Assembly: GCA_016302185.1 (NCBI GenBank)
Contig: JAEDOC010000014.1
Location: 1 to 25,880 of the forward strand
DNA length: 25,880 bases
Reading direction: 5' to 3'
Origin: Clostridium sp.
Lineage (GTDB): Bacteria > Bacillota > Clostridia > Lachnospirales > Lachnospiraceae
Numbering within the stretch: the first letter of the stretch is position 1; every line of letters begins with the position of its first letter. The position numbers and the translations under genes were made by a program. Below, in pieces: positions 16,701 to 24,153 of the stretch. The notes beneath the pieces are model-generated. The model saw nothing but the letters and a program-made list of their open reading frames with translations, did no database searches and had not been told where the DNA came from.

Positions 16701-19700
16701 TACCGGCATTTTAACCGGGTATGACGGTCTGTATTTTCAGGCTTTCGTGCCGTTAACCATGGAGGAACCGGCAGAAAGCGCCGGTTATCAGGCAGAGAGC
16801 TTTCTGGGATATGCGGATGTCAAATTCCGGAATACCTTTTATACGGCCAGATTAAGAATTGAAAAGCTGGATGCAGAGACAGGGGAAAATCTGCTTCATG
16901 ACACGGCGATCTTCGCTCTCTATGCGGCAAAGCGGGATACCTCCGGGGAAAGTGAGGGAGAAGTGCTGTTTTATGAGACGGATACCCGGGTAACCGGTTC
17001 CAGAGAATTTCTGGAGGCGATGGGAGCAAAGGAGATGAAGCCGGTGGATGCGGCGGCATGGATTCCGTCTACATTTCCGTGGAAGGCGCCTTATACCGGT
17101 GATTATACCGGAGTGATTCCTGCCGGAACACCTGTATGCTCAGAGCAGGAGCCGATTATCTTACAGGATGCCTCAGGACAGGAGACAGGACACTTTTGGG
17201 CCTATACCACCCGATCGGATGGGAAGACGGGTGGCGGGTCGGATACGGTTCCGGGACGTCAGAATGTGGGATATCTGGTAACACCCCAGCCGCTGGGAGC
17301 CGGTGTCTATGTGCTCTGCGAGCTTTCCGCTCCGGCGGGATATACGAAGAGCCGTCCCATTGCCGTTGAGATATATTCTGATGAGGTAACCTATTACCGC
17401 AATGGGCACAGGGACAGCCGGGTAGCGGCAGCAATTTATGAGGAACCGATCCGGCGGACGTCAGACAATGGGGAGGAGATAGTGAATCCGGACGGTACGA
17501 AGCCCAATGGAAATAAACCGCAGGATCGGGGCGATGTGGCCCGGGTTTCAGTGGAAAATATTCCCATCCGTCTGGAAGTACAAAAGAAAAAGCAGGAGGA
17601 AAAGGAAATTTGTTCAGAACTGAACGGTCGGTTGGAAGGAAGTATTACAGAGCTGGATGCCCGCTTTGGGCTGGAGAATCTGGTTCTGGCTTACAATTCC
17701 GGCGGAAATTACTTAGGCTACGGCTGGCCCAAGGGATATCTGGAAGGACTGGAGGCGAGAAAAAGAGCCGGGGAGAAGCTGGAGCTTCTCTATGAAGCTT
17801 CGGTGTTCACCGGGAAGGCTCTTCTGTACACCGTGCCGGACACTGCGGATGATATGAACCGGTACCTTCCGGGAGCAAAGCTGACGCTCTATGAGGCGAT
17901 CCGGATAGTTCCCAACGGAGACGGAGGTGATCGGGGTTATGCGGGTATTCAGGTGGTTCGGGATGCCTATGGCAATGTCAGCCGTATTTACGCGAAAAAG
18001 GGTTATGCCGGTGAAAAGACGATCTTTGTGAAAGAAAAAGAAGCCGGGGCTCATCCGGATACCGGTTTTCTGGCTTATGCCTATCCGGATGAATTTGATG
18101 ATACCGGTGACGGCATCTGGACGGCGAAGACAGTACAAAGGGAAGACACGGATCTTCTGTATTATGATCTGGGCGGTCTTTCTGTGTTTGAGACAGTGAA
18201 GGGAATGCGTTGCGGCTATGACGTTCAGGGCAACAGGAAACAGCTGAAAAACGGAGAATCCTGCTATGCCTTGAAAGATGGGAAACCGTATCTGGAAATT
18301 GTCTGTCCCGATTACGAGAATTTAAGCTACAGCGGAAGAGAGCGCAGGTTTGATAAGGTTCCCCGGAAAACAGAGTTATATCATCTGGATGAAAACGGAA
18401 CCAGGGATGCCTGTGTGGATTCCTATACCGGAATGGCGTATGTGACAGAGGAAGCTTCCGGAGCTCTGCTGGCATGGCCGGTAAAGCTGTCAAGGGACGA
18501 AGACGGCAATGTAACCGGAAGAGAAAAAATCCGGACCTCCCGAATCGCTTCGATAGGAGAAGACACGAAGGAAGAATACCTTGTGGGAACCCTTGACGGC
18601 AGTTTATTCAAGAAAAAAGTAAGTCCTGTACTCAATGAGTTTGGTCTGCCGGTATACTATCAGCGGACGGAGAAAGTATATAAAAAAGGAGATGCTGTCT
18701 ACGATCGGGATGGGGACTACGTGCGGTTTCGCTATACCGATCTGCTGGATTCCTTTCACCGGGCATCCTGGGAAATAAAACGGACTCGGGATTTGCTGGA
18801 TATCGGCAAGGATCCGGAGAACCCGGATGACGACAGGAGGCTGTTCCGCCGCGCAGGAGAAAACTATGTGCTGGAAAATACCTGGATCAGCGGAGAAAGC
18901 ACGCCCAATGATCCCTTTGATGAGATGAAAATGACGAAGGGGCAGGCGGATGTGTTAAAGCGAATTCCGAAAGGAGTATATATTCTGGAAGAGCTGGAAG
19001 CGCCGGCCGGCTATGCAAAGGCCATGCCGGTGGGAGTTGCTGTGGAAGAAAAAGAGGAGATGGGACAGGTCGGCATGCTCGACCGGCCGATAACGGTTTC
19101 CATCGAAAAGACAGATGCTCCGGAGTGCTATGAGCGGACCGTTCTTGATATGCAGGGGCTGTTCTCCGGGAAAGAAACAAGGATTGAGGGCAGCGGCAGC
19201 TATACCTATGAGAGTGTAAAAGGAACCAGACTGGCTCTGTATCCGGCCCGGAGAGTGGACTGTGCAGATCTGAGTAAGTACCCGTCCGGTTATCGGCTGG
19301 AAAAATGCTCTGAAACACCGTTTTGTTATTCCGTGCTGTCGGAGGATAATACCGAAACAGAGGTAACAGCAGAATGGACTATGGGAGAGACGCCGGAGTA
19401 TTTCGAGGGAATTCCTGCCGGGGACTATGTGCTGGAAGAGGTGTCTGCCCTTCCTGGTTATCTGCCTGCTTCCAGAGGCATAGAGATTCAGAAAAAAGAG
19501 GGGCTTCAGACCTTTACTTTGCCCAATGACCATATCAAAGTGGAGATACTAAAGTATGAAAGAACAGAGGAGGGAATCTGTCCTCTTTCCGGGGATCATC
19601 CGGCTGAATTAGCTCTGTTTGAGGCAAAACGGGATGCGGACGGAATGGTACTGACAGATGATCATGGAGTTCCGATTTATGAAGAAAACTCCCCGATTAC

Positions 19701-22700
19701 CTCCTGGACAACGGACGACTGTCGTGATTATACCGAAGGGGAAGACAGCTTTGCAAAGCAGTTTCAGTCGCTGACGGAGGAATACGGAAACAGCTTTATC
19801 ACTCTTCACTGGAAAAAGGCGGTTGCCCGGAAGCTGGAAGATAGGACGGCAGCGGAAGGGGAGGTCAGCCGTCAGCTGTGGGATCTGGGCAACGGATCAC
19901 AGGCTTTGGTGACAACAGAGAAAAATCTTCTGAGAGATGGTCAGCCGGGCTATGTCTATGATTTTAAATTCAATTACCGGAAAGAAGGAACTCTGGTCAG
20001 CTATGATACGGTGGAGGGACGTCATCGGCTGGATTATCTTCCTATGACAGATGAGAAGAATCGGAAGGGCTATTATGTGCTGGCGGAGATGAAAGCACCG
20101 GCCGGATACCGGAAGGCAGATCCCATGCTTCTGGTGGTGGAGGAGACTGCGGAGATTCAGCTGTTCGGGATGGAAAACCGGGAACGGGCGCTCTCTGTAT
20201 GGAAGCTGGGAATGGAGACCGAAGAACAGCCGGGAATTCCTCTGGCGGGAGCCGAGCTGGCTCTCTACCGCGCGGCGGCAGACGGCAGCTTTACGGAGGA
20301 AGAGGAGGCACTGGTGGACGTGTGGATCTCCGAAACCGAGGCGCATCGGATTGCCCCTCTGCCGGACGGGATCTATTATCTGGCGGAACGTACTGCCCCG
20401 CCGGGTTTTGCTCCCATGGAGCCCATTCGGGTGGAATGGAATGAAACATCGCCGGAGGAGATTCGGGCAGAAAACCGGGAGAAGCCTGGCCGGCTGGTTC
20501 TTACCAAGGTGGATTCCAAGGATCAGGAATGGGGCCTGGCCGGTGCGCTCTATGAAATTCAGAATGAGGATACAGGGGAGCGATGGCAGCTGGAGACCGG
20601 AGAAAACGGCCGGGCGGAAAGCGGACTTCTGAAGACGGGAAAAGTGACGGAAAATGGATGGACGCCATATCGTTTTACATTGCGGGAGCTGAGACCTCCA
20701 AAGCATTATGTGCTGGATCGGACGGTGCATACCTTTTCCTTTGCGGAGACCGGGGAGAATCCTCTGATCGTTCGCCGGGAGCTTTCGGATGAACAAACCA
20801 GAATTACGATTGCCAAAACAGATTTTCAAACCGGACATCTGGTAAAAGGGGCGTCTCTGGCTGTGTACCGGGCAAAAGAAAAAGAGGGGAGATATGAGGC
20901 TGTGGGAGAACCGCTGGATGCGTGGGTTTCCGATGGGAACAGCCATGTGATCTGCGGAAAATTATCTGCCGGGGAGGTGTATCTATTGAAGGAAGAAAAA
21001 GCACCATCCGGCTACGGGAAAGAATCCCCTGTCCTTTTTTCACTGTCAGAGGATGGGCGGCAGATTTCTTCTATTTCTTCGGACTGCAGTGTGATATCTT
21101 TTCAGGCTTCGGAGGAATTTCCGGAGAATATTGCTTCGGTGTCCGTCTGGGGGCGAAAAGCGGTGGAAATAAAGCGTTATCTGACGGAGATAGAGAACGG
21201 AAAGGAGCGGGAGATTCCTTCCGGATCTTCTCTGGTTCTGACCAGAGAAGATGGGTTAGAGGAAGGTGAACTCTATGAATGGAGAGAGGAAACCTGGTTT
21301 AATGACGGAAGCAGCCGGGTGACCGGACGCAGGTTCTTCCGGCTTCATTTTAATGAACGGGGAGAGTATGCTCCGAACTGGAGGATGCCCGAAGAGACGG
21401 TTCTCACTCTGTTAGAGGAGGACGGATCCGGGAAGGACGAGGCTGGAAAAGAAGAGCTTCTTCACTGGACTGTGGAAAATGGAGAAACAGGATATCTTCA
21501 CACGATAGATAACCCGGAGTATGAGGAAAGAAACGGGATTTCGACGATCAGCGACAATGGCCGTCTGGGCGGTGCGGTGCTGCCTGGCAGTGTGATTCGC
21601 TACGAGATATGCGCGGTAAACACTGCAAAAGAGAAAAAAGATATGGAAGTCTGTGTGCAGACAGATGCTCAGACGGAGTGGATGCCGGCCAATTCCGATC
21701 CGCTGTGGCGGCAGAAGGGAAAGACGCTGACGGCCAGGCTCTCCGGTGTACTGCCGGGAGAAGAAAAACATATGATTCTTGCGGTAGCTGTCAGACCGGA
21801 GGCGAAAGGTTCTCTCTGCTGCAAAACGCTGATTCAGGGACAGGATTATACGGAGATTCATCCGGTAGGCGAAGCAGGAAGTATCTCCCTGCGTAACCGG
21901 GTGACAGGAACCGCGGAGAAGAAAGTGGATTGCAGCTTTACCTATCTCCTTCGATTCTTCGGAAAAGACGGACAGGAACTCAAGGGAAGAATTCCCTATG
22001 CTATCTCCGGAGAGACGGAAGGTGCTGCCGGTCAAGGTGCTGTCGGCGAAAGTGCCGTCGGAAAAAGCACTGCGGCAGGAAAGCTTCGGAGCGGGGAGGT
22101 ACTCTGTCTGGAAAAGAATCAGAGTGTGACATTTTTCGGTCTTCCCTGGGGAACGGTTTGTCGGGCAGAGGAGACTGGAGACAGCCGTGAAGCTTCGGAA
22201 CGGATGTTTTCTTCTCTGTCGCCTTCTGAGGCAGAGGAAATGGCAGGAAGCCGGCCGGCCACTCTGTTCTTTTCCTACGAAAAGAAGGAGGGATCTCTGC
22301 GGGAACTGTTCCGAAGAGGACAGCAGTACCGGCTTGTGGAGACAGTGCACTATTCGGATGGGCAAACGCTGCAGACCGGAGTCTGTGCGTTTACCCTGGA
22401 TGGGGACGGTTCCGTAATTCAGATGGATCTTCCCAACGAGAAAACAGAGCTTTGGATTGAAAAAACGGACGAAGAAACAGGAGAAATGATCGCCGGGGCA
22501 AAGCTGGAGCTTTTCCGGAATGAACTTCTGGAAACCTGGATTTCGGATGGAGCGTGGTCCTATCGGGTAAAAACGACAGTTTTACCGGGAGAAAAACTGC
22601 TGTTACTGGAGCGTACGCCGCCGGAGGGCTTTGGAACAGCGGAACCGTTGGAAATTACAGTGCCGGAAGGAGGCGGAACCATGACAGTATCTTTGGCGGA

Positions 22701-23265
22701 TCGGCCGATCCGGGTATATGTACGAAAGCTGGGTCTGTCTGCAGACGGGGTGACTGTATCCGGACCGGTGGCCGGCGCACAGCTTCGCCTGGAGACAGAA
22801 GAAGGGAAAGAGATTTACCGGCTGACGACGGGGACGGAGAGGGAAGAGATTCCGATCTGTTTCAGGGCGGGAGAGCGGTACCGCCTGGTAGAGGAGAAAG
22901 CTCCGGCCGGTTATCTGCCGGCCGATCCGGTTTCCTTTGTGATACCGGAGAAGGGCGGAGAAGTGACAGTTGTGATGTATGATCAGGAGAAAGACAGAAA
23001 ACCATCGGGAGGCGGATCGGATGTGACTGTTCCAAATACGCTGACAGAAGGAACAATCACCGTTCATTATGAGGAATTTCTGACTGGAAAAGCTTCCGTT
23101 CGTCTGCCCTACCGTCGTCTGTCTCCGCTTCCGGCCACCGGTGACGGAAAGGAAGAAAATAGTGCGGCAGAAATCCTGTTTCTGTTCTCACTGATCCTTC
23201 TGGCAGTGATGTGCTGCAGCAGAAACACAGGAGAAAGAAAAGAGAAAGGTCAGGGAATCGGATGA
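10738..23265 (+). CDS. Giant LPXTG-anchored surface protein with at least eleven CnaB/SpaA isopeptide-type modules
   Basis: This is a single uninterrupted frame of 4175 residues (roughly 460 kDa). Its ATG overlaps the upstream TGA, and no strong Shine-Dalgarno site is present, so translation is probably coupled. It has a signal peptide (cleavage near RKAEA|AIG, residue 38). The N-terminal domain (about 40-345) carries a YCID motif (Cys60) reminiscent of thioester adhesins. CnaB/SpaA modules lie near 365-600 and 843-1010, with an acidic low-complexity linker (about 625-840) between. An unassigned central region covers about 1010-2030. Seven more modules run from about 2035 to 3420. Residues 3450-3890 hold DUF11-like (PGSVIRYEICAVNTA) and pilin-linker-like (VTFFGLPWGTVCRAEET) parts. 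Two final modules end near 4060. The C-terminus has LPATG (4131-4135), a hydrophobic segment and a basic tail, the standard sortase signal. It is likely a long, rigid wall-anchored adhesin or stalk. The ligand is unknown. Confidence 0.92.
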   Translation: MIKSRWNRKRKQKAALALASVLTMMTVLPYVPVRKAEAAIGEKIVLTSAHGQYDGGKLYCIDRNPYHKWGVADDGDTYVRHNPYALSLPLSSRQLDYVFWGILSLKAAKGDVKANSVIRRIREAAVSQGKTPITNLVTEEDLKCIIHDASYRAKYPWLETVAADSETYLRMGGLLAGAATVGGGKIPSVLSTATSVGSAFRVDPETLTLSFDASDADFIRTVPILFSGDHGMSWSPVSADGWSYEKTENSIIFHNPNPSPHETLIKFDVQGTPYAVSGGGFSSREAVIESCLKIYECTACSGKHTANAPSTLDPWLHQRLVDIEVATAPVDYFAVLGGDAGSGPNGDISFEIFRHGEDFTSTYNVRLEKYDWETGQPLAGAQFGLYERFDDKEKVDTNKDGAETLYEGGEDYAGGYLDGTVLWDGFRQAGSVSTDADGRGSQTVEHRYHYDKTFCNGHPAPVFVSVPEEETDEETGEVVNEGEIEAAKTRNRALAASWLACFGDCKAQEEAREGVHFHWLLEKVREDEIREVASDGGSEGSTPDAGPTSGADGPRSYASSGCQADCEATYEKFISMRYSYVWEEYQAREGYVLHDVHREDLPIEIVTTDASEHGANAFFAGSYGKEEKLGGSAAVLEREGKEACGSSRRRGFSSRQVSLPKQELPPKKAVLLEPWTMEPIHQIIVEYLAEQEDEATPAEAEKRRKEDLENDAATGSEMSREERKATEAELPSVSSHRSDRVRSPILSAAFLFVDEEDETLRGEEAEEKSQQMTEKAVLSPALEEEEEREGDPGASSFLPAYEAALVSDSAGEEVMPGDNSAYSHCSGADGEGDAWRIYDHRTEGELHINKRDLDLQAKEKEKDSSYGETQGDATLEGAVYGLFAASDLVHPDGTTGVVYRANQLVAVAATDRNGDASFLANTEAPGRTYDYASGSIVDTPDHWREKAPANLYTADRSLDDYTEDGKYQRIYTDGEEENGNCWIGRPLLLGDYYVKELSRSEGYELSVGNRLHPLTNTGQDVEVKASDTQQGYACISSRMYAEEQTGEGGAMPNELFFSADSRDTEKGIYTLLFHGLPAGTKFYRKETGKKEVKVTAGTGVYRAVETGRNAVAEHAFQYPKYNEDGTLLTVETPVNYVASGFLQVKELPVEDAIVSSVLQEAQEGMTKAENERVLASEFGVKDKLYVKGKLETALRRNGRQTPRRKNGEGRWEYSGLKEGIYDDVTPLQTIVLRKETAGGDPLSVGSAITSLIEFYRTNRWMSFAGLHDVTETEDQFLFTVYAGVTGNPDTFMVAGSDAETDSIIYHAVRTLPEDSSSRFVYVPYSNNPEADAFGTYEEYSQYISGSSVICSAVLVTDAVIDEKGVATSKTVTENVYYQVGETPLDAAGTPIKEVRYEEITEEESRELEEVRWTELPAEKRSDGTYAVTVEGIFTDSFGEFQTNQGCLQTLDFKAVVPKKTVPLTEEEAGYLGSGYAAGNPMNGASYYLMVKQAGVRAYPGTADTSLAGEDTYIRKVSLLYPGERKVFQDAGTREIPLGVQERIIRQKVKVCKDIQTTPEQTYVHNTMAESGHKDIYTLGSGSAVRAASALPNFRFKIYLKSNLERLYRKKNGEIRWLDRNGKEISVKETKAAYPAQDPYASAPGLYTELPEPDRDPASQRLLETVQAVVEDGAGRTRTVEAYNYEKFFDAVRVANEDHWDLKKDPEREENGETSDNVRQFAITWYLKEEVEKRTEDNGYGEKQPQGGWETYPEEIYESALSRAILRAKDYLKPFFTYDLDEIYAIEWDLDPDGGKDRDKTTLSADRFYAEEGTGLETARNGYYYGVSAYLPYGMYVAVEQQPGVGSLGDFENQHYKTDLPKEIAVPSVYEAGGNQVSPEKNHPFYRYRATDTPEQLAAKYQIRMNEEWAENHTDDRRNYVISAHHEAGDFLVYKYGLDKEKRTAGAVSCGDSVPEEAWRADHVRYPYGTQKDDNNPSGFYWKDNVAAITGILTGYDGLYFQAFVPLTMEEPAESAGYQAESFLGYADVKFRNTFYTARLRIEKLDAETGENLLHDTAIFALYAAKRDTSGESEGEVLFYETDTRVTGSREFLEAMGAKEMKPVDAAAWIPSTFPWKAPYTGDYTGVIPAGTPVCSEQEPIILQDASGQETGHFWAYTTRSDGKTGGGSDTVPGRQNVGYLVTPQPLGAGVYVLCELSAPAGYTKSRPIAVEIYSDEVTYYRNGHRDSRVAAAIYEEPIRRTSDNGEEIVNPDGTKPNGNKPQDRGDVARVSVENIPIRLEVQKKKQEEKEICSELNGRLEGSITELDARFGLENLVLAYNSGGNYLGYGWPKGYLEGLEARKRAGEKLELLYEASVFTGKALLYTVPDTADDMNRYLPGAKLTLYEAIRIVPNGDGGDRGYAGIQVVRDAYGNVSRIYAKKGYAGEKTIFVKEKEAGAHPDTGFLAYAYPDEFDDTGDGIWTAKTVQREDTDLLYYDLGGLSVFETVKGMRCGYDVQGNRKQLKNGESCYALKDGKPYLEIVCPDYENLSYSGRERRFDKVPRKTELYHLDENGTRDACVDSYTGMAYVTEEASGALLAWPVKLSRDEDGNVTGREKIRTSRIASIGEDTKEEYLVGTLDGSLFKKKVSPVLNEFGLPVYYQRTEKVYKKGDAVYDRDGDYVRFRYTDLLDSFHRASWEIKRTRDLLDIGKDPENPDDDRRLFRRAGENYVLENTWISGESTPNDPFDEMKMTKGQADVLKRIPKGVYILEELEAPAGYAKAMPVGVAVEEKEEMGQVGMLDRPITVSIEKTDAPECYERTVLDMQGLFSGKETRIEGSGSYTYESVKGTRLALYPARRVDCADLSKYPSGYRLEKCSETPFCYSVLSEDNTETEVTAEWTMGETPEYFEGIPAGDYVLEEVSALPGYLPASRGIEIQKKEGLQTFTLPNDHIKVEILKYERTEEGICPLSGDHPAELALFEAKRDADGMVLTDDHGVPIYEENSPITSWTTDDCRDYTEGEDSFAKQFQSLTEEYGNSFITLHWKKAVARKLEDRTAAEGEVSRQLWDLGNGSQALVTTEKNLLRDGQPGYVYDFKFNYRKEGTLVSYDTVEGRHRLDYLPMTDEKNRKGYYVLAEMKAPAGYRKADPMLLVVEETAEIQLFGMENRERALSVWKLGMETEEQPGIPLAGAELALYRAAADGSFTEEEEALVDVWISETEAHRIAPLPDGIYYLAERTAPPGFAPMEPIRVEWNETSPEEIRAENREKPGRLVLTKVDSKDQEWGLAGALYEIQNEDTGERWQLETGENGRAESGLLKTGKVTENGWTPYRFTLRELRPPKHYVLDRTVHTFSFAETGENPLIVRRELSDEQTRITIAKTDFQTGHLVKGASLAVYRAKEKEGRYEAVGEPLDAWVSDGNSHVICGKLSAGEVYLLKEEKAPSGYGKESPVLFSLSEDGRQISSISSDCSVISFQASEEFPENIASVSVWGRKAVEIKRYLTEIENGKEREIPSGSSLVLTREDGLEEGELYEWREETWFNDGSSRVTGRRFFRLHFNERGEYAPNWRMPEETVLTLLEEDGSGKDEAGKEELLHWTVENGETGYLHTIDNPEYEERNGISTISDNGRLGGAVLPGSVIRYEICAVNTAKEKKDMEVCVQTDAQTEWMPANSDPLWRQKGKTLTARLSGVLPGEEKHMILAVAVRPEAKGSLCCKTLIQGQDYTEIHPVGEAGSISLRNRVTGTAEKKVDCSFTYLLRFFGKDGQELKGRIPYAISGETEGAAGQGAVGESAVGKSTAAGKLRSGEVLCLEKNQSVTFFGLPWGTVCRAEETGDSREASERMFSSLSPSEAEEMAGSRPATLFFSYEKKEGSLRELFRRGQQYRLVETVHYSDGQTLQTGVCAFTLDGDGSVIQMDLPNEKTELWIEKTDEETGEMIAGAKLELFRNELLETWISDGAWSYRVKTTVLPGEKLLLLERTPPEGFGTAEPLEITVPEGGGTMTVSLADRPIRVYVRKLGLSADGVTVSGPVAGAQLRLETEEGKEIYRLTTGTEREEIPICFRAGERYRLVEEKAPAGYLPADPVSFVIPEKGGEVTVVMYDQEKDRKPSGGGSDVTVPNTLTEGTITVHYEEFLTGKASVRLPYRRLSPLPATGDGKEENSAAEILFLFSLILLAVMCCSRNTGERKEKGQGIG
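11833..22920 (+). repeat. Array of eleven diverged CnaB/SpaA modules within the giant protein
   Basis: Each module opens with a strand ending in Lys and closes with a strand of the type L-x-E-x-x-A-P-x-G-Y. Approximate residues of opening Lys and closing box: 367/582, 847/990, 2040/2190, 2280/2750, 2787/2895, 2935/3110, 3152/3212, 3253/3312, 3357/3413, 3904/3953, 3990/4047. Openings include VRLEKYD, LHINKRD, LRIEKLD, VSIEKTD, ITIAKTD and VYVRKLG. Closings include WEEYQAREGY, VKELSRSEGY, LCELSAPAGY, LEELEAPAGY, LAEMKAPAGY, LAERTAPPGF and LVEEKAPAGY. Lys and Glu are kept in all eleven. The last strand carries Asn in several modules and Asp in others (SLADRPI, VMYDQEK). Known CnaB domains form Lys-Asn or Lys-Asp isopeptide bonds catalysed by that Glu. 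Confidence 0.8.
22021..22080 (+). repeat. Four degenerate 15-bp tandem units in the giant gene
   Basis: Units of five codons encode GAAGQ, GAVGE, SAVGK and STAAG (residues 3762-3781). They form a small-residue insertion inside a pilin-linker-like domain, probably a surface loop that grew by slippage. Confidence 0.55.
23128..23142 (+). other. Sortase sorting signal LPATG of the giant protein
   Basis: The codons give LPATG at residues 4131-4135, 40 residues from the end. A short charged stretch, a hydrophobic segment (AEILFLFSLILLAVM) and a basic tail (RNTGERKEKG) follow. This is the canonical layout for a class A-type sortase substrate. Anchoring needs a sortase that is not encoded in this window. 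Confidence 0.92.
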
Positions 23266-24116
23266 GAAAGAAAAAAGAGAGGAAGAGCTATGGTTTTCTT
23301 CTGCTGGTTTCCTTCTGGCTGGCAGTGGCGGGGAGGTTTCCCGCCGCTGCCGCCGAAATCAGAGACATACGGATTCATCTTTGGGCAGAGGAATTTGAGG
23401 AAAACGGAACTCCGGTCATCGAAGCAGAAGCTTCCGGCAAAAAATATGAAGTCCTGGCGGTGGAGCCGCTGGAACTGTCTAAGAAGCAGGAATATGAGAT
23501 AGAGCTGGCATCGGAGGAAGCGGAATTTGGAGTCCTTACACAGGAGGATATCCGATTTTCCGGTGTGAAAGCTGTATGCACCAGGGCGGTCCGAAAGGAC
23601 AGCAGGCAGACGCTTCTTCTGACGGTACAGCTGGAAGAGCCGGGGGAGCTGATCGGAACGGTTCCTTTTGCTGCGCTGGACGGCGGCTGCGCCCGCTGGG
23701 AACCGGCTCCCAATGCATCGTCCTATTATGTAATTCTGTTTCGCGATGGAAAACGGCTGCGGGACAGCCATCGGACCGAAGGGCTTTCGTATGATTTTTC
23801 ACCGCTGATGCGGGAACCGGGATGCTATTCCTGTCTGGTGTATCCCCTGACAGAAAAAGGAAAAAAGGGAGAAAAGACAGAATCGGCCCGGAAGAGACTG
23901 GAGCAGGAAAATACGGATGAGATCAGAAAAACATGGAATAACCGTCTTCAGGAACGTTTTGCTGTTCCTGAAGAGATAAAGGGAGGCTGGATTCGGGCGG
24001 AAGATGGCTGGTATTATTTTCAGAAGGACGGAACACTCCCCAGTAAAACTACGCTTTTTCTGGATGGAGAATGGTATCGTTTTGATGAGAACGGGAGGTG
24101 GGAAGAAAAGCATTGA
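23262..24116 (+). CDS. Small exported protein with Fn3-like region and C-terminal cell-wall-binding repeat
   Basis: The chosen ATG at 23262 overlaps the TGA of the giant gene (ATGA) and directly gives a signal peptide with a basic start, hydrophobic core and AAAAE cleavage site near residue 31. The ATG at 23211 would add 17 basic residues encoded inside the giant gene and is less likely. The mature protein has a beta-rich N-terminal half. Next comes a segment like a fibronectin type III strand pair (ARWEPAPNASSYYVILFRDGKRL), then a charged helical linker. The last 45 residues (about 240-284) hold two choline-binding-like units, GWYYFQKDGTL and EWYRFDENGRW. It has no LPXTG motif. As last gene of the operon it is probably a non-covalently wall-bound accessory to the giant protein. 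Its exact role is unknown. Confidence 0.82.
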   Translation: MRKKKERKSYGFLLLVSFWLAVAGRFPAAAAEIRDIRIHLWAEEFEENGTPVIEAEASGKKYEVLAVEPLELSKKQEYEIELASEEAEFGVLTQEDIRFSGVKAVCTRAVRKDSRQTLLLTVQLEEPGELIGTVPFAALDGGCARWEPAPNASSYYVILFRDGKRLRDSHRTEGLSYDFSPLMREPGCYSCLVYPLTEKGKKGEKTESARKRLEQENTDEIRKTWNNRLQERFAVPEEIKGGWIRAEDGWYYFQKDGTLPSKTTLFLDGEWYRFDENGRWEEKH

Positions 24117-24141
24117 TTTTCCCGACAATTTGTGATACTAT
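24113..24141 (+). promoter_or_regulatory. Sigma-A promoter, extended -10, overlapping the upstream stop codon
   Basis: TTGATT (24113-24118) and TACTAT (24136-24141) are spaced by 17 bp, with a TG one base before the -10 box (extended -10). The -35 box includes the TGA of the preceding gene. Transcription would start near 24148 and include the palindrome and riboswitch downstream. Confidence 0.65.
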
Positions 24142-24153
24142 GGGCTATGTTAC

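Noticed and set aside
19897..20946. Minus-strand open frame of 349 codons inside the giant gene, with a similar one at 21412-22365
   Set aside because: Both lie opposite well-supported CnaB-module coding sequence, have shadow-like composition and no family motif. Long shadows are expected in a 12.5-kb gene with this codon usage.
23211..23261. Earlier ATG for the small exported protein
   Set aside because: It would place 17 basic residues ahead of a normal signal peptide. The ATGA overlap at 23262 matches the coupling seen at the previous junction.
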